Assembly (NCBI GenBank): GCA_034509755.1
Contig: CM067541.1
Location: 21,998,001 to 22,062,000 of the forward strand
Reading direction: 5' to 3'
Source of the DNA: Anisodus tanguticus
Lineage: Eukaryota > Streptophyta > Magnoliopsida > Solanales > Solanaceae
Length of the DNA: 64,000 nucleotides
Below the pieces are notes generated by a model, which was not told the DNA's origin, did not search any database, and saw nothing but the letters and a program-made list of their open reading frames with translations. The stretch's first letter is position 1; every line of letters starts with the position of its first letter. Shown here piece after piece: positions 1 to 12,630 of this stretch. The position numbers and the translations under genes are program-made.

Positions 1-162
1 TGCTTTATAAAGTATAGTAGAGTACCAACAATATCTTCTACCAAGGTTCCTTTGGGTCCAAGAGGTCAACAAAAGCAGAAGAAATTCATGTTTGCATCGC
101 ACTCCGTCCAACTCATGTTCATCCTCTTGCTTACAAAGCCTACTCAAGCCCGTTCTAGCCAT
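1..162 (-). CDS. GRF-type zinc-finger protein, N-terminal part (runs off window)
   Basis: Reading the minus strand from an ATG at 160-162 gives about 54 uninterrupted codons to the window edge. The peptide starts MARTGLSRLCK and has a Cys-Lys-His stretch followed by LTSWTQRNLGRRYCW. This resembles the core of plant GRF zinc fingers, whose signature is a TSWT-x-x-NPGRRF block after a CxCG/CxHG pair; here NPGRRF reads NLGRRY. GRF domains bind nucleic acid, and many small plant GRF proteins also sit in or near transposons. The rest of the zinc ligands would lie outside the window, so intactness cannot be judged. It could be a small host gene or a transposon-associated fragment. Confidence 0.5.
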   Translation of the reverse strand, partial: MARTGLSRLCKQEDEHELDGVRCKHEFLLLLLTSWTQRNLGRRYCWYSTILYKA

Positions 163-2764
163 TAAATCATCTTCATTACTAAAAAAAACACAAAACAAGA
201 GTAATTAAATAGTGTTTCATATGAAACAAGTAAAAGAACTAAAACAAGATTGGAGAAAAAATTTGCGGTTTAGAAATTTTCAAAATAATGAAATTACGGG
301 ACAAAAATAACCCTAAAAAACAGAAGAAATGAGGAACTAATCAAATAAAGAAGGCAACTAAAATCGGATTTAATTACCTTTGCTTCAAAATAATTAAGCT
401 TGACCGATGATTTGAAGATGAATTTTAAGAAATTGGGAAATAGTTAAGGTTCTTGACTTATGGATCGGGTATGGATTTAAATGGGGGTGGTTGAAATTAT
501 TTTACCATTGGAATGATAAAGATGGTTTAAATTTATTTTTTTCTTTTTAATTTAAATGCATAGTAAATCATCGTTCACACGCTAAAATCAGCCGATTAGA
601 TACGCGCTTGGGTCTGGGTGTTGTAAGGGGTAAATAAACACACTTTTATGGTGTTGAGGGGGGGGGGGTTAATAGGTCACTGTATAGTTGGAGTGTGATA
701 TTTTTCAGGTATAGTTCAATTGTCATTTGATGTATTTTGCCATGTTTAAATAGCGGCATGTCCTATTATTTATTTTGTTTTATTTTTGACTTTATAGACA
801 AATATTGTCCTTGGTTTATATATAACATATGAAAAATTATTAAACATGCATGAAGTCGAGCCTAAATGATAATTGTTAGCTATTGACGACGGTTTGTTTA
901 TGGTATACCTATCCAAAGACCCTTAAATTTGTGTAATTTGGAGTTTGGGGTTGAGGTTTGTTATTTCATTTCTTTTGATTTCTTTTTTTGTTTGTTACAC
1001 TCTTCGTCGTCACTATCAAGATCTCTTTGTCACCTTACTCATAAAAATTCAATTCAAACATTTTGAGATCTCCTCCCATTCACCCATGTAATCACCCCCT
1101 ACTATAATATATTCTGCAATCGATGGCATAATAAATCTATAATAGACTATGGCTATGGTCGATGATTGTAATCGATGCCACTATAAGTTATTCAGACTGA
1201 TTTTTTGATGAAAAACTGGAATTTTCGCCGGAAACGAGATCTAAAAAGTGAAGAAATCAGGAGCTTTTGAAGGAAAATATTTAATTTTTTAAATTATTTT
1301 TGGGTAATTAAATGAAGGAAAATGTGTGAATGAATTAAATTGTGTGAGCAAGTGGTAACAAGTTGAACTTATGGCCATTGTTGAGTTGTGTGGTAAAAAT
1401 TAAGTGTGGACTGTTTAGTCTTGTGTTAAAATCATGCTCATAAAAAGTGATGATACCAAGTATCATTCGACTAACAGCCGCACAAAATATTAAATGGGAT
1501 AGTTTGAGTCCCCTTGAAGTTACTATCATGTTATTGTCCGTAGTTTAAGTGTGGAGTGGTCTCCCTGTTTGTGATTCTCATATGTGAGTTGTTTGATTGA
1601 AGGAATAATGTCTTAAAGACTAACACAACCAAATAAGTCTTCAAAGTGACTTTTGACCAACAACCCATGTTTTAAATTATAACTTGAAATTTGGTTAATT
1701 TAAAGTTGAAATTTAATTTGGATATGAAAAGTTATATTTTTCTTATAAATATGAAAACTTCAGAATTTGGAAAATAATAAAAAACTTTCTCAATTTTGAT
1801 AATTTACCAAATGAGCAAATCATATTTCATAAATGATGTATCAAAATAAATTATTAGCGTCACATTAAGAAATCACATATCTCTATGAATGAATATTTGC
1901 TATTATATTCAAATGTACATAATTTTATAAAGATCCACTACAAAAATCAATAATAGTAGTAACTAACTACTCTTTAATATAACCTTTACACAACTCAAAG
2001 GTACGCACAATCTTTTCACGTAGAGTTTTTTTGATAAAATTTGAAATTATAAGTCTTTTTTTTTATTAAATATAAACTTATAAGTCAAGTTTTAAATTTT
2101 AGGAAAATCAAAATCATAAAATTGGAATTGAATCCTATCTTTTGAAGGATTTGGGTATGTTATTGTTGTAGGATTTGAATTTGCAATCAAAATTTTAAAT
2201 TGAAGTTGAGATTTTATTCAAATCTCATAAACATGATTTCTATCAAATTCAAATTTAAGCTCCAAATTACATCGTCAAACGCCTACCTCAATTTTAATAC
2301 AATTTTCTTCGTATATGACTATAACTTAATATAATAAGTAGTCTACTAATTAAGAATTTGATGACAATTTATTTGGTACTTATAGTATTTTCTTAATTTC
2401 TGTAGTATTTCATATTTTAAGCATATTATAGATATTAATTTTATTTATTAAAAATATTACTAAAATTTAAGAAACTTTTACAATTTTTTTACTGAAAAGT
2501 TATCCATTTGCCCCGATTTTCCCAACAAAGAAAAGAAAAGAAAAGAAAAGAAAGCTGGATATCCAAAAAACTCAATGTAGGACTTGTAGGTGATATCAGT
2601 TTGCCCTGCTTTTCTTAATTATTTTGCTCTTTTTTGGGATAGGACCTTGTAGATGATATCAGTTGCTCTGTTCTAAAACCTTGGTCATTTATGTACATAC
2701 CCTAATTTACTGGTAATAGTATTGAGGAACCGATCAGAAATAGTCTGTCTAGTCAGCAAGCTGA

Positions 2765-2797
<33 letters not shown>

Positions 2798-3000
2798 ATT
2801 TGGGAAAAAAGAATCTCAATCTCAAGACCGTTGCTACTCTAATCAAACGGCCATTAGCCAATTGCACATTACAAACATCATATTACCAAATTACCCATGC
2901 GGTTCCCCTATTTCCTTCCCGCCTTTGCTTTCTTGTTGACCCTTCCAGAATCGAACCGAAAACAGCAAAAACACAAGTCGCCGATTAACTTGCAGAAGTG
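163..3000. other. Intergenic, AT-rich, no gene seen
   Basis: No convincing coding region. It holds a G homopolymer at about 658-668, an AAAAG microsatellite at about 2526-2553, a diverged pair of ~30-base direct repeats around 2583-2610 and 2645-2670 sharing GATATCAGTT, and a TA dinucleotide run at about 2764-2791. The last ~300 bases before 3001 should contain the HMCES promoter and 5' UTR, but I see no clear TATA box. Confidence 0.6.
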
Positions 3001-6000
3001 ATGTGCGGAAGAGCTCGGTGTACTCTAAGACCCGATGATTTTTCTCGGGCTTGTCACCTCAACGGTCGCCCCCTCCGTCACCTTGACATGAACCGGTAAC
3101 CGCTTTCTCCTTCACCTGCTGGAGTGTTTTTTCTCTCTTTCAAATTTGATGCAAATTAAACAGTTTAAGATTCAGTAGCTATTAGGTTTTGAAGAGATAT
3201 AACTGAAAAGTTGATGTTTGGAAATGAAATTGTACATGTGAACTTGTTTTTAGGTATCGGCCGGCGTATAATGTGTCGCCGGGGTTCAATGTACCGGTGG
3301 TAAGGAGAGAATTCGAGCCTAATGATGAAGGCGCCGTTCTTCATTGTATGAAATGGGGTCTTGTTCCCAGTTTCACTAAGAAAACCGAAAAGACTGACCA
3401 TTACAGGATGGTAATTGGAACTTAGCTTTTCACTGATTATTCTTATCTGTTACTTCTTTTATTTCCGGGGATAGTTTGAGAGTTTTGATTTTTTCCGAGC
3501 ATTTGACTATATAAATTCAGAGTTTATAGTATATTAGGTCAGTCCACAAGAACAATAGTGCTTATGATAGATAGAACTGATTAAGAATTTAATGAGTTAT
3601 AGGGGTAAGAGAAGTAGTATGAGTATAACTATTACTCATTGTGATAAAAATAGGATATATTATATAAATTGTTTTTGGTTGGCTAAGTGGATTAACTTAT
3701 GTTCTCATTATTGCCTTTGTAGAATGCCTTGTCACATTATTATAAGATGTGATATTTAATACTTATCTTACTGCATTATCACTGTAAATTCATTCAGGGA
3801 GTATAACATAAAGCATTTAGTTACTTGAAAAATACTGTAAAACTTAAAACTTCATATGCCCGTGATCTTTCCAAATATTTGGAAACATGCTAAAAATAAG
3901 GTATATATTTGATAAAGTAAATAAAATATAAGTTTATAAAACTAAGAACTTAAGTTTTACTGAATGAAACACTTAGAAGAACCTTCAATTAATTTGAAAG
4001 TCAAAGCTCCGCATACAAGTTTCATTTTTTCCACTGAAATACGTAAACCTGATGAGTTCAGAACAATAAACTTGTTAATTGTCATTTAAGATTTTCAAAG
4101 AAGTTTGTTTTGACCTGCTCCCCATTCATGATTTGTCATGCCTCCCCCTCCCCACTTTCCATCTATATCAGAGATAACTCGAGTTAATCTTCACAAGGGA
4201 AGGTAACATAATAATTAGTATAATGTTTTGGTGGACGACCTCATGATCAATGGAAGTAGAAGGTAATAGAGGAAAATACCATAGGTGGGATTGAGAGCCT
4301 ACACCACTTTGGTGTAGGATGGAGTTGTAATTGTTAGACTATAATTCATAGCTGAATATAAGGAATTTCTAATACCTGACAATACCACCCTTGATGAGTT
4401 ATTGAATAGTACTTGGTAATGGTGTTTAACAACATGAAACCTAAATCCAAGTACCAGCAGCGGATTACTGTTATGTCTCATATGATATGGTATCTGCACC
4501 AAATGTCCCCTTAATCAATTCGGTATTTTAATTTTTTTTTGTTTCTTAAAGACTTTCTAGGGCATAAAGATACCACATCCTCCTAGATTTTAAAACAAAA
4601 TCTCAAATAAACCCCTGAACTTATTTTATCTGCAGGCATTGAACTCTCGCGTTTGCTTCACAGTTCACTACATATGTCTACTTCTATTGACAATATATTG
4701 TTCTTATGTGTCAAAGAGTGATTTTATTTTATGTTTATCTCAGAAACATCCTGTATTTCCTTCATCCTATCACTTCCCATCAATTCCGTTAGATCCTACG
4801 CTAGGTTGCTTCGATTCTTAGATAATTAGGAATCATCAATTAAGTTGAATAAATAAATTTAGACTTATATATTTTCTAAAATTATTTTTCTACTTCTAGC
4901 TTTTAACATGTGTAGGACATAGCTGTTGGCTTGGGAGTAATGCACATAGCTTGACGATTTCAGTGAATAATAGCACTCAATCCACTGGATGAAAATCAAT
5001 TATCTTGTAAAAACTAAAGAATGTTGACAGAAAAGTTTGTTTTCATGTACTTTAAGGACTAAAAACATGGCCAAAGAGAAGGATCATCTTCTCTTGAATA
5101 GGTTTTTCATGGTTTATAGAACTCCAAGTTGCTGTCACATATATTTAGTAGGGTGGAGACGGTGTAGATAATCAAATTCAAGTATCTGAATATTTAAGAA
5201 GCATAAAAAAAGAGAAAAAATGGAATATATATATATATATATATAGAGGCCTCTAAAATAATTATTTTGGAATGGACGTTAACTGTGGATGGGTTTGTTT
5301 GAAGGCCAAACAGTTCAAAGGGCTTGAGTTAGGCTAAATTAGTTTAAAAACTTATCCAAGACGCAAGACCAGTCAAGATGTTTTTGGCTCTTGCTATCTT
5401 TGTGCTGACTGCTGAATTTCTACTTTCCAGGGGCATGACTGCATGAACATACTCCTTCTAAGGTGTTGCTAAATGGATGTCTCAGCAACATTCATGTACC
5501 GAACTGCGGAATAGGAAAAATGATGTGCTATCATAAAGCTGAGATCATTGATATAGCAAACTTTTGTAACGTATTAAGGCATAATACATGGACCTCTCCT
5601 ATTATCTCCACTCCATAGGCTTCCTTCTCCTTCATTTTTTAAGCTTTCAGGATCCTTTAACCAAAAAAAGGATAAAGAAAAATAGAGGCTGACTGCTTTT
5701 CCCACAAGGAGTGAGAGAACCAAGTTTTCTTTGATGATGTCTAAATTTTCCAGCAACTTTACTCAGTAGTTTTTGCCCATTTTTGGCCTGCTCATTTGCT
5801 CTCCTAGGATTCCAGTCACCTGGCTGGGAAAGATTTACGTTTGTTGATATTTAGATTATTTTGTCCCTAATTATCATTTGTTTAAACTTGTATCTTTTCT
5901 ACAAATGTATGTGTAACAAGTTAGCAAGCTTAGAGTGATATAAAACTTTGGTGACAAATACAATATAATTTCCTAATTTGTAATAGATTTCGGAGGGACA

Positions 6001-9000
6001 TTTGCAAACCTTTTGTTTTTCTTTGGAATCAGTCAATATAGCTTTGTTGAACTACTGCATGAGTGATGGTTTAAATATTCCATCAATGTCTTCATCTGCT
6101 TCTTGTACCTGTATGAGGTTGGGGGATGGGAAGAGAAACAGAAAAAGAATAGAGATTGTCTGGTGACTTCATTTGTTTTTATTATGTATTATTATAATTC
6201 TTTTGGGGAAGAGGTTAGGAGAGCTGGACGATAATCATTTACAATACAATGGCATTTTCTAATTTGATCACATAATGCCTTATATGGATTGAACATCTTG
6301 TTGTCTCAGCCGTACAAAACAGTATGTAACTGTGGTTGTTTGCAGTTTAATGCTCGGTCTGAGTCAATAAAGGAGAAGGCTTCATTTCGCCGCCTTGTCC
6401 CAAAGAATAGGTGCCTGGTGGCAGTTGAGGGGTAGGTTCTTTCTTCAGCTATAACAAGTCCATGAGAGTATTCATTTCTATGTACAATCTGCTTTTGTCC
6501 GTTTCTTTTCACAAAGCTGACATCCTCTATGTCAAACTGATAGTTTTCTCGATAACTGACATGGCGTCAATACTAGTGAATGGAACTTACCTAATTTCGC
6601 TTCCTTCCTAAAAAGAAAAGAAAAAATGGAGAATTATTAAAAATCAGAGCATATTCTGGAGAAGCCAAAGCTTCTTTCATGTAAATTTCTCTTTGTTGTC
6701 AGAAAGCAGAATTTGTCTCAATTGCAATATCAATGGTTCTTAGTAATGCAATTTTCTTCAGATTTTATGAGTGGAAAAAGGATGGGTCAAAAAAGCAACC
6801 TTATTACATACATTTTAAGGATGCCCGGCCACTGGTGCTTGCTGCCCTTTTTGACTCTTGGAAGAATCCTGAAGGTGAATATACCATCTTTTTTAGGGTG
6901 ACTTACTAGTCACAATTATCACATCATTCTTATTCACCAGTTGGTTATATTTAATTTTCTTATAGCATCCAAATTGATTCTGGAACAACTTTGAATATCT
7001 TGACAATGACTAGTCTTTGTAGTCCTTTAATAATTTTGAATGTGAGCGAGATTACAATAGGCAGATACTTCTCTATTTAGTTCTGTACTTACCTTTTGGA
7101 TATGAAATACTGCACTTGTGAATATAGGATATTGCTACAGCCTGATGCGTCATTTTATACTTATTTTAGTAAGCAAATTACTTCCGTTGGACAACTTGAA
7201 TATTGCCATTGAGATTTGTTCCTTCTCGTAATACAGGAGAGGTTCTTTATACATTTACTATATTGACAACTTCGGTGTCCTCATCTTTAGAATGGCTCCA
7301 TGGTTAGTTTTCTTTTATTGACTGTTGGTAGATTTTCCTTTATTCTTGATGTACATTTTACTCTAATACTTGGCCTCATAGCATTATTGTTACATCTTAC
7401 AATCTATTTTAAATATTACAAGAGTGTGTCTTGTTATTGTTCCAATTTCCAATTATTTCATCTTAAAATTGTGTGGTTTGGTTGAGAGCAAGATAAAGTG
7501 TGTAGCTGTTTGTGTAAAACTAATTCTGTCTCCTTACACACTTCCATTATATGTTTTGAAAGAGTAGGTCATCTAGTCAGTTGGTCTGCTGGAATCTAGG
7601 GAAAATTTACCTTTGACATGGTTCAAGTATGTCTTTCTCTAAAGATAATATGAATAGATGGTTGCTTGAATCTGTGAACTTTCCTTCCAAAACTACTGGT
7701 AATCAGCAAGTCATTTCAAGGAAAAAGAAAGTTGACTAGCTTTGCGCTTTTATGTCATCGAGGGAATCAGCTTATTCATGTTGCAATATAGCAGTTAGCG
7801 TTTTCCCATCTGACATTCTGGGGCCTGGCATCATTGACTTTGTTGGGATGCTAGACACCTAAAAGCACTAACTTGATGGGAGTTTAAGGAACTAAATGAG
7901 CATGCTGATTCTCATTGTTGACAGAAGGATTTTACTGTTGGTAACATGTGAATAGACAAGAACAATCAGGCATATGTAGGGGATGACATACACTAGACTC
8001 CTTTGTAAGGAGTCTGTCTCGATCCATTCAAGACAAGTTCTATCTCTTCTATTAGCTTGTTTCACAAAGCAACAAGGAAATCTGTATCTCGAAGTCATAT
8101 CAGAGATGTGGAAAGATATTTTTCCTCTACCCGAGTATTTTGTGCTTTCTAGCTGACTTACATAGTATTTTTGGGTGAGAGATTGGAGAATAATTTAAAT
8201 GGAAAACAATCTTCAATTTAGTTTCAAAGATGACTTGTTGCCACTTCCTTTGTTCAACTTATGAAAATACATACTCCCTCCGTTTCAAAATGTTTGTATT
8301 ACTTTCCTTTTTAGTCCGTTTAAAAAAGAATGCCACTTTCCTTTTTTGGCAACTCTTTCGTTCCAACTTTTCACATGATGTTTAAGACCACAAGATTAAA
8401 AGTCATTTTTGTACATTCAACACATCTTTAATTTAAGACCACAAGATTCAAGTCTTCTCTACTTTCTTAAACTTTGTGCCAAGTCAAAACCAGTCAATCT
8501 TTTTGAAACAGAGGGAGTAGTTTTATCACATGCCAAGAATATCCCTCTCATTTGTCTTATCTGATTGTCTTCGACTTTTGAGACCTAGCAGTTTGATTTG
8601 GAGCTAGAGTCTATTTGTTATATTTCTGCTTTGAATTACACCTAAATTGTCTTTTAGACAGGATGCCTGTCATTCTTGGAAACAAGGATGCTGCCGATAT
8701 GTGGTTAAGTGGTTCTCCATCATCCAACATTGACACGCTATTGAAACCATATGGAGAGTCAGATTTGGTGATATCTCTAAACAATCAATCATTGGGAAAA
8801 ATAAAAGTGTGTTGTGGACTTAACATCTAGTTGCCTTAAACTTTATCTTCATTGCAGGCTTGGTACCCTGTGACACCTGCAATGGGTAAGCCTTCTTTTG
8901 ATGGACCAGAGTGCATCAAAGAGGTACTGATTGCTTTGTTCTTTTGTCATTCATTTCATGTTGTGAGTCAACCCTAGATCAGCTAAAGGCTTAATCTAAA

Positions 9001-11128
9001 TGTAACTTCTCAAACCCTATACGTGTGGAAAGAGAACATAGTGCTTGGATGGTCCCTAGGCCTTTGATTCAACGGCAAAAGTAGTACAATCCGAGAAGGC
9101 ATGTGTCATGAATCCAAATCCAATCTCGTGACCCATCATCCACTAAGTTTCGAAGTTGGGAAATAGATCTGCTTGCATGAATCTATAATGCTCCACTTTC
9201 CAATAATCAGCTCACCGGCATCTTCAAGCTCATACGTGCTTAAATTTTCCTTGTATAATACCCAGTTGCTAGGCCTCTGTTAACTTTTCTTTTTTCTTTT
9301 TAAGCTTTATATCTTCTGAATCATAAGGTTTCACAGCATCATCAGTAAGTTTACTTCTGATTGTCGTTCCAGATGGCCTGATGATAGTCTAAACAGGAGA
9401 CTACCTCCGATGAGCATTAATGGCACTTAACTGTTCTAAAGCACATATGATAGTGTTAGTATACTGTGTTCAGAAAACTGGTAAACCAAAAAATCGAATT
9501 AAACTGGAAAAACTATAAAATGCAGAAACTGAAAATATCCGAGACCACAGAATTCAACTGTGTCCTTAAGAAATTTAACCTCTCAGTACCCGAGGTTATG
9601 GTTACTTCCCCAGGATAAAACGGATATATGTAGAGTAGCAGTACCTCAAACGCCTACGACTTCGACGAACACAATTTCGGCAACAAATCACACAAGACTC
9701 GATATTTTGTTTGTAAAAAAGCATGCAGAAGTTTGAAAATTCAGTGTAGAAAATGAAGTTATTCCTCTGAATTTATAGCCAGTATTTTGAGCGAAAATAC
9801 CTGTTCAGAACAGCCATCGCTCAAAACATGTATGGTGTCTGTTCGGAAAGACCCTGCCTTTTCCGAAAATAGAAATGTCCGTTAAATATTCCGCGAATTT
9901 TAAATTAATTTTAGCGCGAAAAAATATCAGAAATGGAAAATGAATTATAAAAATGAAAAATAAATTTGGTCCAAAAAGATTATCAATCAATCAAATCATT
10001 TGACCAAATCCAAATCACGAACCCGAGCGACGACGACGGCGCGAGGGGAGATTCTCTTCTCAACTCTTTATGAGCTAGAGTATGTGCTTCCATATATATG
10101 CTCACAACTCTCTCTTTCCACCACCAATGTGGTACAAAGTTCTCATCCAAAAAGAATTTTGCTCAAATTTTCAAATTTTCCTCCATTTCTTTTCCCTCCA
10201 TTTCTCATTCACACCACCTTATCTTTAAAGCCCAACCACTTAAGGGTCTTTAAAGCCCAACAGATAGGTCATAGATGAATAATGGGCATGTGTCTTTCCG
10301 GATATAAGTCATTTCTGTGAAGTACAGATAATAGTAAGTCATAGGATCTACCGAGCATGTGTCTTGTCCAGATGGTTGATCACTATACATCCATTCCGTT
10401 CTCTGTCCTCGAGACACTAAATTACTCCCTCCCGCCCCTCTTTTAGCCATACTAGATGCAAAGCTTGAATATTATCCCGTTAGTTCCACACTTTTTCTTT
10501 TTTATGGTTCATTAGATGTAGGAGATATGGAGTTGATGATCAATTAATAAGTGCCTATTGTTTACACTTAAAACTGTAGTTGCAGCTAAAGGCCAATGAG
10601 ACCAGATCAATATCACAATTTTTCTCAAAGAAAGGAGACAGAGACCCACAGGAACAGAAGTCTCATATCAAAGTTGCAGAGGAAGAGCCTTTGAATGCTG
10701 ATCAGACACAGAGCTTGAAACCGGAACCTGAATCAGACCATGTGGGTCATCTGTGTTCACCTGACAAACCGGAGGGTTTCACTTCTACTAGGACCACAGA
10801 CATAAAACATGAGCAAGACTATGACGAGTCAGCTAGTAAACAGTCATTGACTGGTCAAACCGGAAGGCAGCCTGAAAAAGTAGGTAGTCTTGCTAGTGAT
10901 AATGTGAAAAGCTTGAAAGAGGAGGCTGAGGATTCCAAACCAAATGTTTTTGCTCCGCCTCAAGAGGAAAGTGGGGATTCTAAAACCAAGAGAGATTACA
11001 AGGAGCTCTCAGGAAACTCAATGCCGCTTGCTAAGGGGGTTAACAAACACGTAAGCTCTTCAAAAAAGAAAGCTAAAGGGGCTGGTGACAAACAGCCAAC
11101 TCTATTTTCTTACTTTGGTAAAGGCTAG
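3001..11128 (+). CDS. HMCES: HMCES/SRAP-domain abasic-site shield protein, 8 exons, 411 aa
   Basis: Exons by GT-AG signals and frame continuity: 3001-3095, 3254-3410, 6346-6431, 6762-6874, 7237-7302, 8658-8767, 8858-8923, 10586-11128. The product starts MCGRA, so Cys2 becomes the N-terminal nucleophile after Met removal. In this family that Cys forms a thiazolidine crosslink with abasic sites in single-stranded DNA, protecting replication forks. Other active-site residues are in place: Asn38 in RPAYN, Glu116 in VEGFYEW, His172 in EWLHDRMP. The SRAP domain fills roughly residues 1-230. The acidic Lys/Ser-rich tail (exon 8) has a PIP-like TRSISQFF at about 237-244 and a canonical PIP box QPTLFSYF at 401-408, eleven residues from the end, suggesting PCNA recruitment. 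Introns 2 and 7 are long; introns 5 and 7 carry transposon sequence. Family call is firm; exon edges are hand-set. Confidence 0.9.
8271..8520. mobile_element. Stowaway-like MITE in HMCES intron 5
   Basis: About 250 bp with inverted ends: TACTCCCTCCGTTTCAAAAT on the left, and a right end whose reverse complement is CTACTCCCTCTGTTTCAAAA. It has no coding capacity and TA at its edges, fitting the TA target duplication of Tc1/mariner-derived Stowaway elements. It lies between exons 5 and 6 without touching a splice site. Confidence 0.8.
9454..10262 (-). mobile_element. Solo LTR (copia type) in HMCES intron 7
   Basis: An 809-bp segment starts TGTTAGTATAC and ends AAAGCCCAACA, giving TG...CA termini. 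It is flanked on both sides by the same pentamer GATAG (9449-9453 and 10263-10267), the 5-bp duplication expected of LTR integration. There is no internal domain, so it is a recombined solo LTR. The minus-strand start (TGTTGGGCTTTAA) and the G+C-rich leader-like block near 10020-10060 suggest minus-strand orientation. It lies between exons 7 and 8 and may add cryptic splice or polyadenylation signals. Confidence 0.82.
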
Positions 11129-12389
11129 TCACATGAAGTACAATGGTTAGACAAGTTCTGTATATAGTGGAGTTGGTATTTCCGTTGCTTAAAACCCAAA
11201 TGTTATAAGCATATGATTTTGTTTAGCATCAATTCTCATCCTTGGCTTGTAGGCGTGTTTTGCAGATTTGTATTGATAAAATTCTGTTAACTAAAGAAGA
11301 ATCCTCCGACTCTGCTTCAGGAAGTTTTGAAGGATGGAAGTGCTTGTTAAGTATATTCGATGGTATTGTCTCAGTGGGACTTTTAAAATTTGATTGGTTG
11401 CCTTCTTTATGTATACCCTCTCAGAAGTAGGTGTCAATTTATCTGACTTGAAGCTTGTTGATCTTCTTGGTAAACCTCCTGAATACAGCTGTTTCTCAAA
11501 AGATCCATACAGCCGCATGTTCTTTTTGCTTTTTACGATGTGGTAGTAGGGTGCAGAATCTGTCTGACCAAAAGGATTACATATACACCCTAGGTTATTT
11601 ACCACTCTTAATTCTATAGGTCTCAGCTATTGATATCTGGTGGAATTAGCCAAGAACCATTCGAAGCAATACAAAAATAAACCTAATAAGCTTTAACAGT
11701 TACTAATAGTACTGCACGAAGGTTAAGTAGACGGTTACCAATATCCAAAAATGAATAGATCCTTTTAAGAAACCAAAATCATTGAAAAGTGCTGCCAGCA
11801 TCCTCACCATGGAGAAAATGTTGCCAATTTTCCAGTACTCACGAAATAGTCATTACAGCATTTGAAAACATAAAGGCTTTTCTGGAACATTGTTATGTAG
11901 ATTAAGAAAATGTACTGAAGATGGGCGCTTACACATTTGGACAGAAGTAAATTATGACCGATCAAGAAATATGTTGCTAGGGCCAATTTCTTGCTAAGCC
12001 TTCCACAGGTCGTTGGCATTATAGAATCACATATCCCAATTTTGCACCTCAAGAGAAAAAATATCAACCAGTTGACAACATCAGGACAAATGAGAATCCT
12101 GTAGATGTTATAGGATAGCAGAACTTTGTGATCACCGGGAGCTTTAGGAGGATCATTAACAGATGTTAAAGAGAATCATTCTCAGTGGAAATGAATGAAC
12201 TGTAGTTTTGCATGATTACTGAATATAGAACATAAGATATAAATAAACCAAAAGTGTCATTCATGGACTAGACATAATATAAAACCAACGAAACAAGTTA
12301 CTCTAGCGCTTTAAGCATGTGATGTGACAACCATGTATGGATTGACATAAAATCAGATGTATAGCATTTTGCATGAATAGGTATAAGAC
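11129..12389. other. HMCES 3' flank, no further gene seen
   Basis: It follows the HMCES stop codon and presumably contains the 3' UTR and polyadenylation region. Short open frames on both strands show no recognisable domain, no codon-use signal and no splice-compatible continuation. I call nothing here. Confidence 0.5.
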
Positions 12390-12630
12390 TGAAAGAAATA
12401 ATCCCTTGATTATTTTCATTGATCGAAAGAGTTTATATACAATTTACATATTTTCATAATAGGAGAATCCTATTCCTATTCTACTCCTAAAACCTTATTC
12501 TACTTGGACACTAACTATACAATTATGGTAAGTATACAATACTAATTACACTCAAATACAACCTAAACTAATATACAAAATCCGAAATATACATATATCT
12601 ATATATTGTATATCATATGTATATTTAACA
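12390..12630 (-). repeat. 3' LTR of the copia element
   Basis: Read on the minus strand, this 241-bp segment begins TGTTAAATATACATATG directly after the RNase H reading frame and ends TTCTTTCA, giving TG...CA ends. It contains a TATATAAAC promoter-like motif about 60 bases before its end. No partner LTR was found at the other side. Confidence 0.65.

Noticed and set aside
2722..2988. 88-codon plus-strand frame just upstream of HMCES
   Set aside because: It runs through a TA microsatellite and has no domain; the HMCES start at 3001 is fixed by the MCGR catalytic Cys.
10000..10278. 92-codon plus-strand frame
   Set aside because: It lies almost wholly within the solo LTR in HMCES intron 7.
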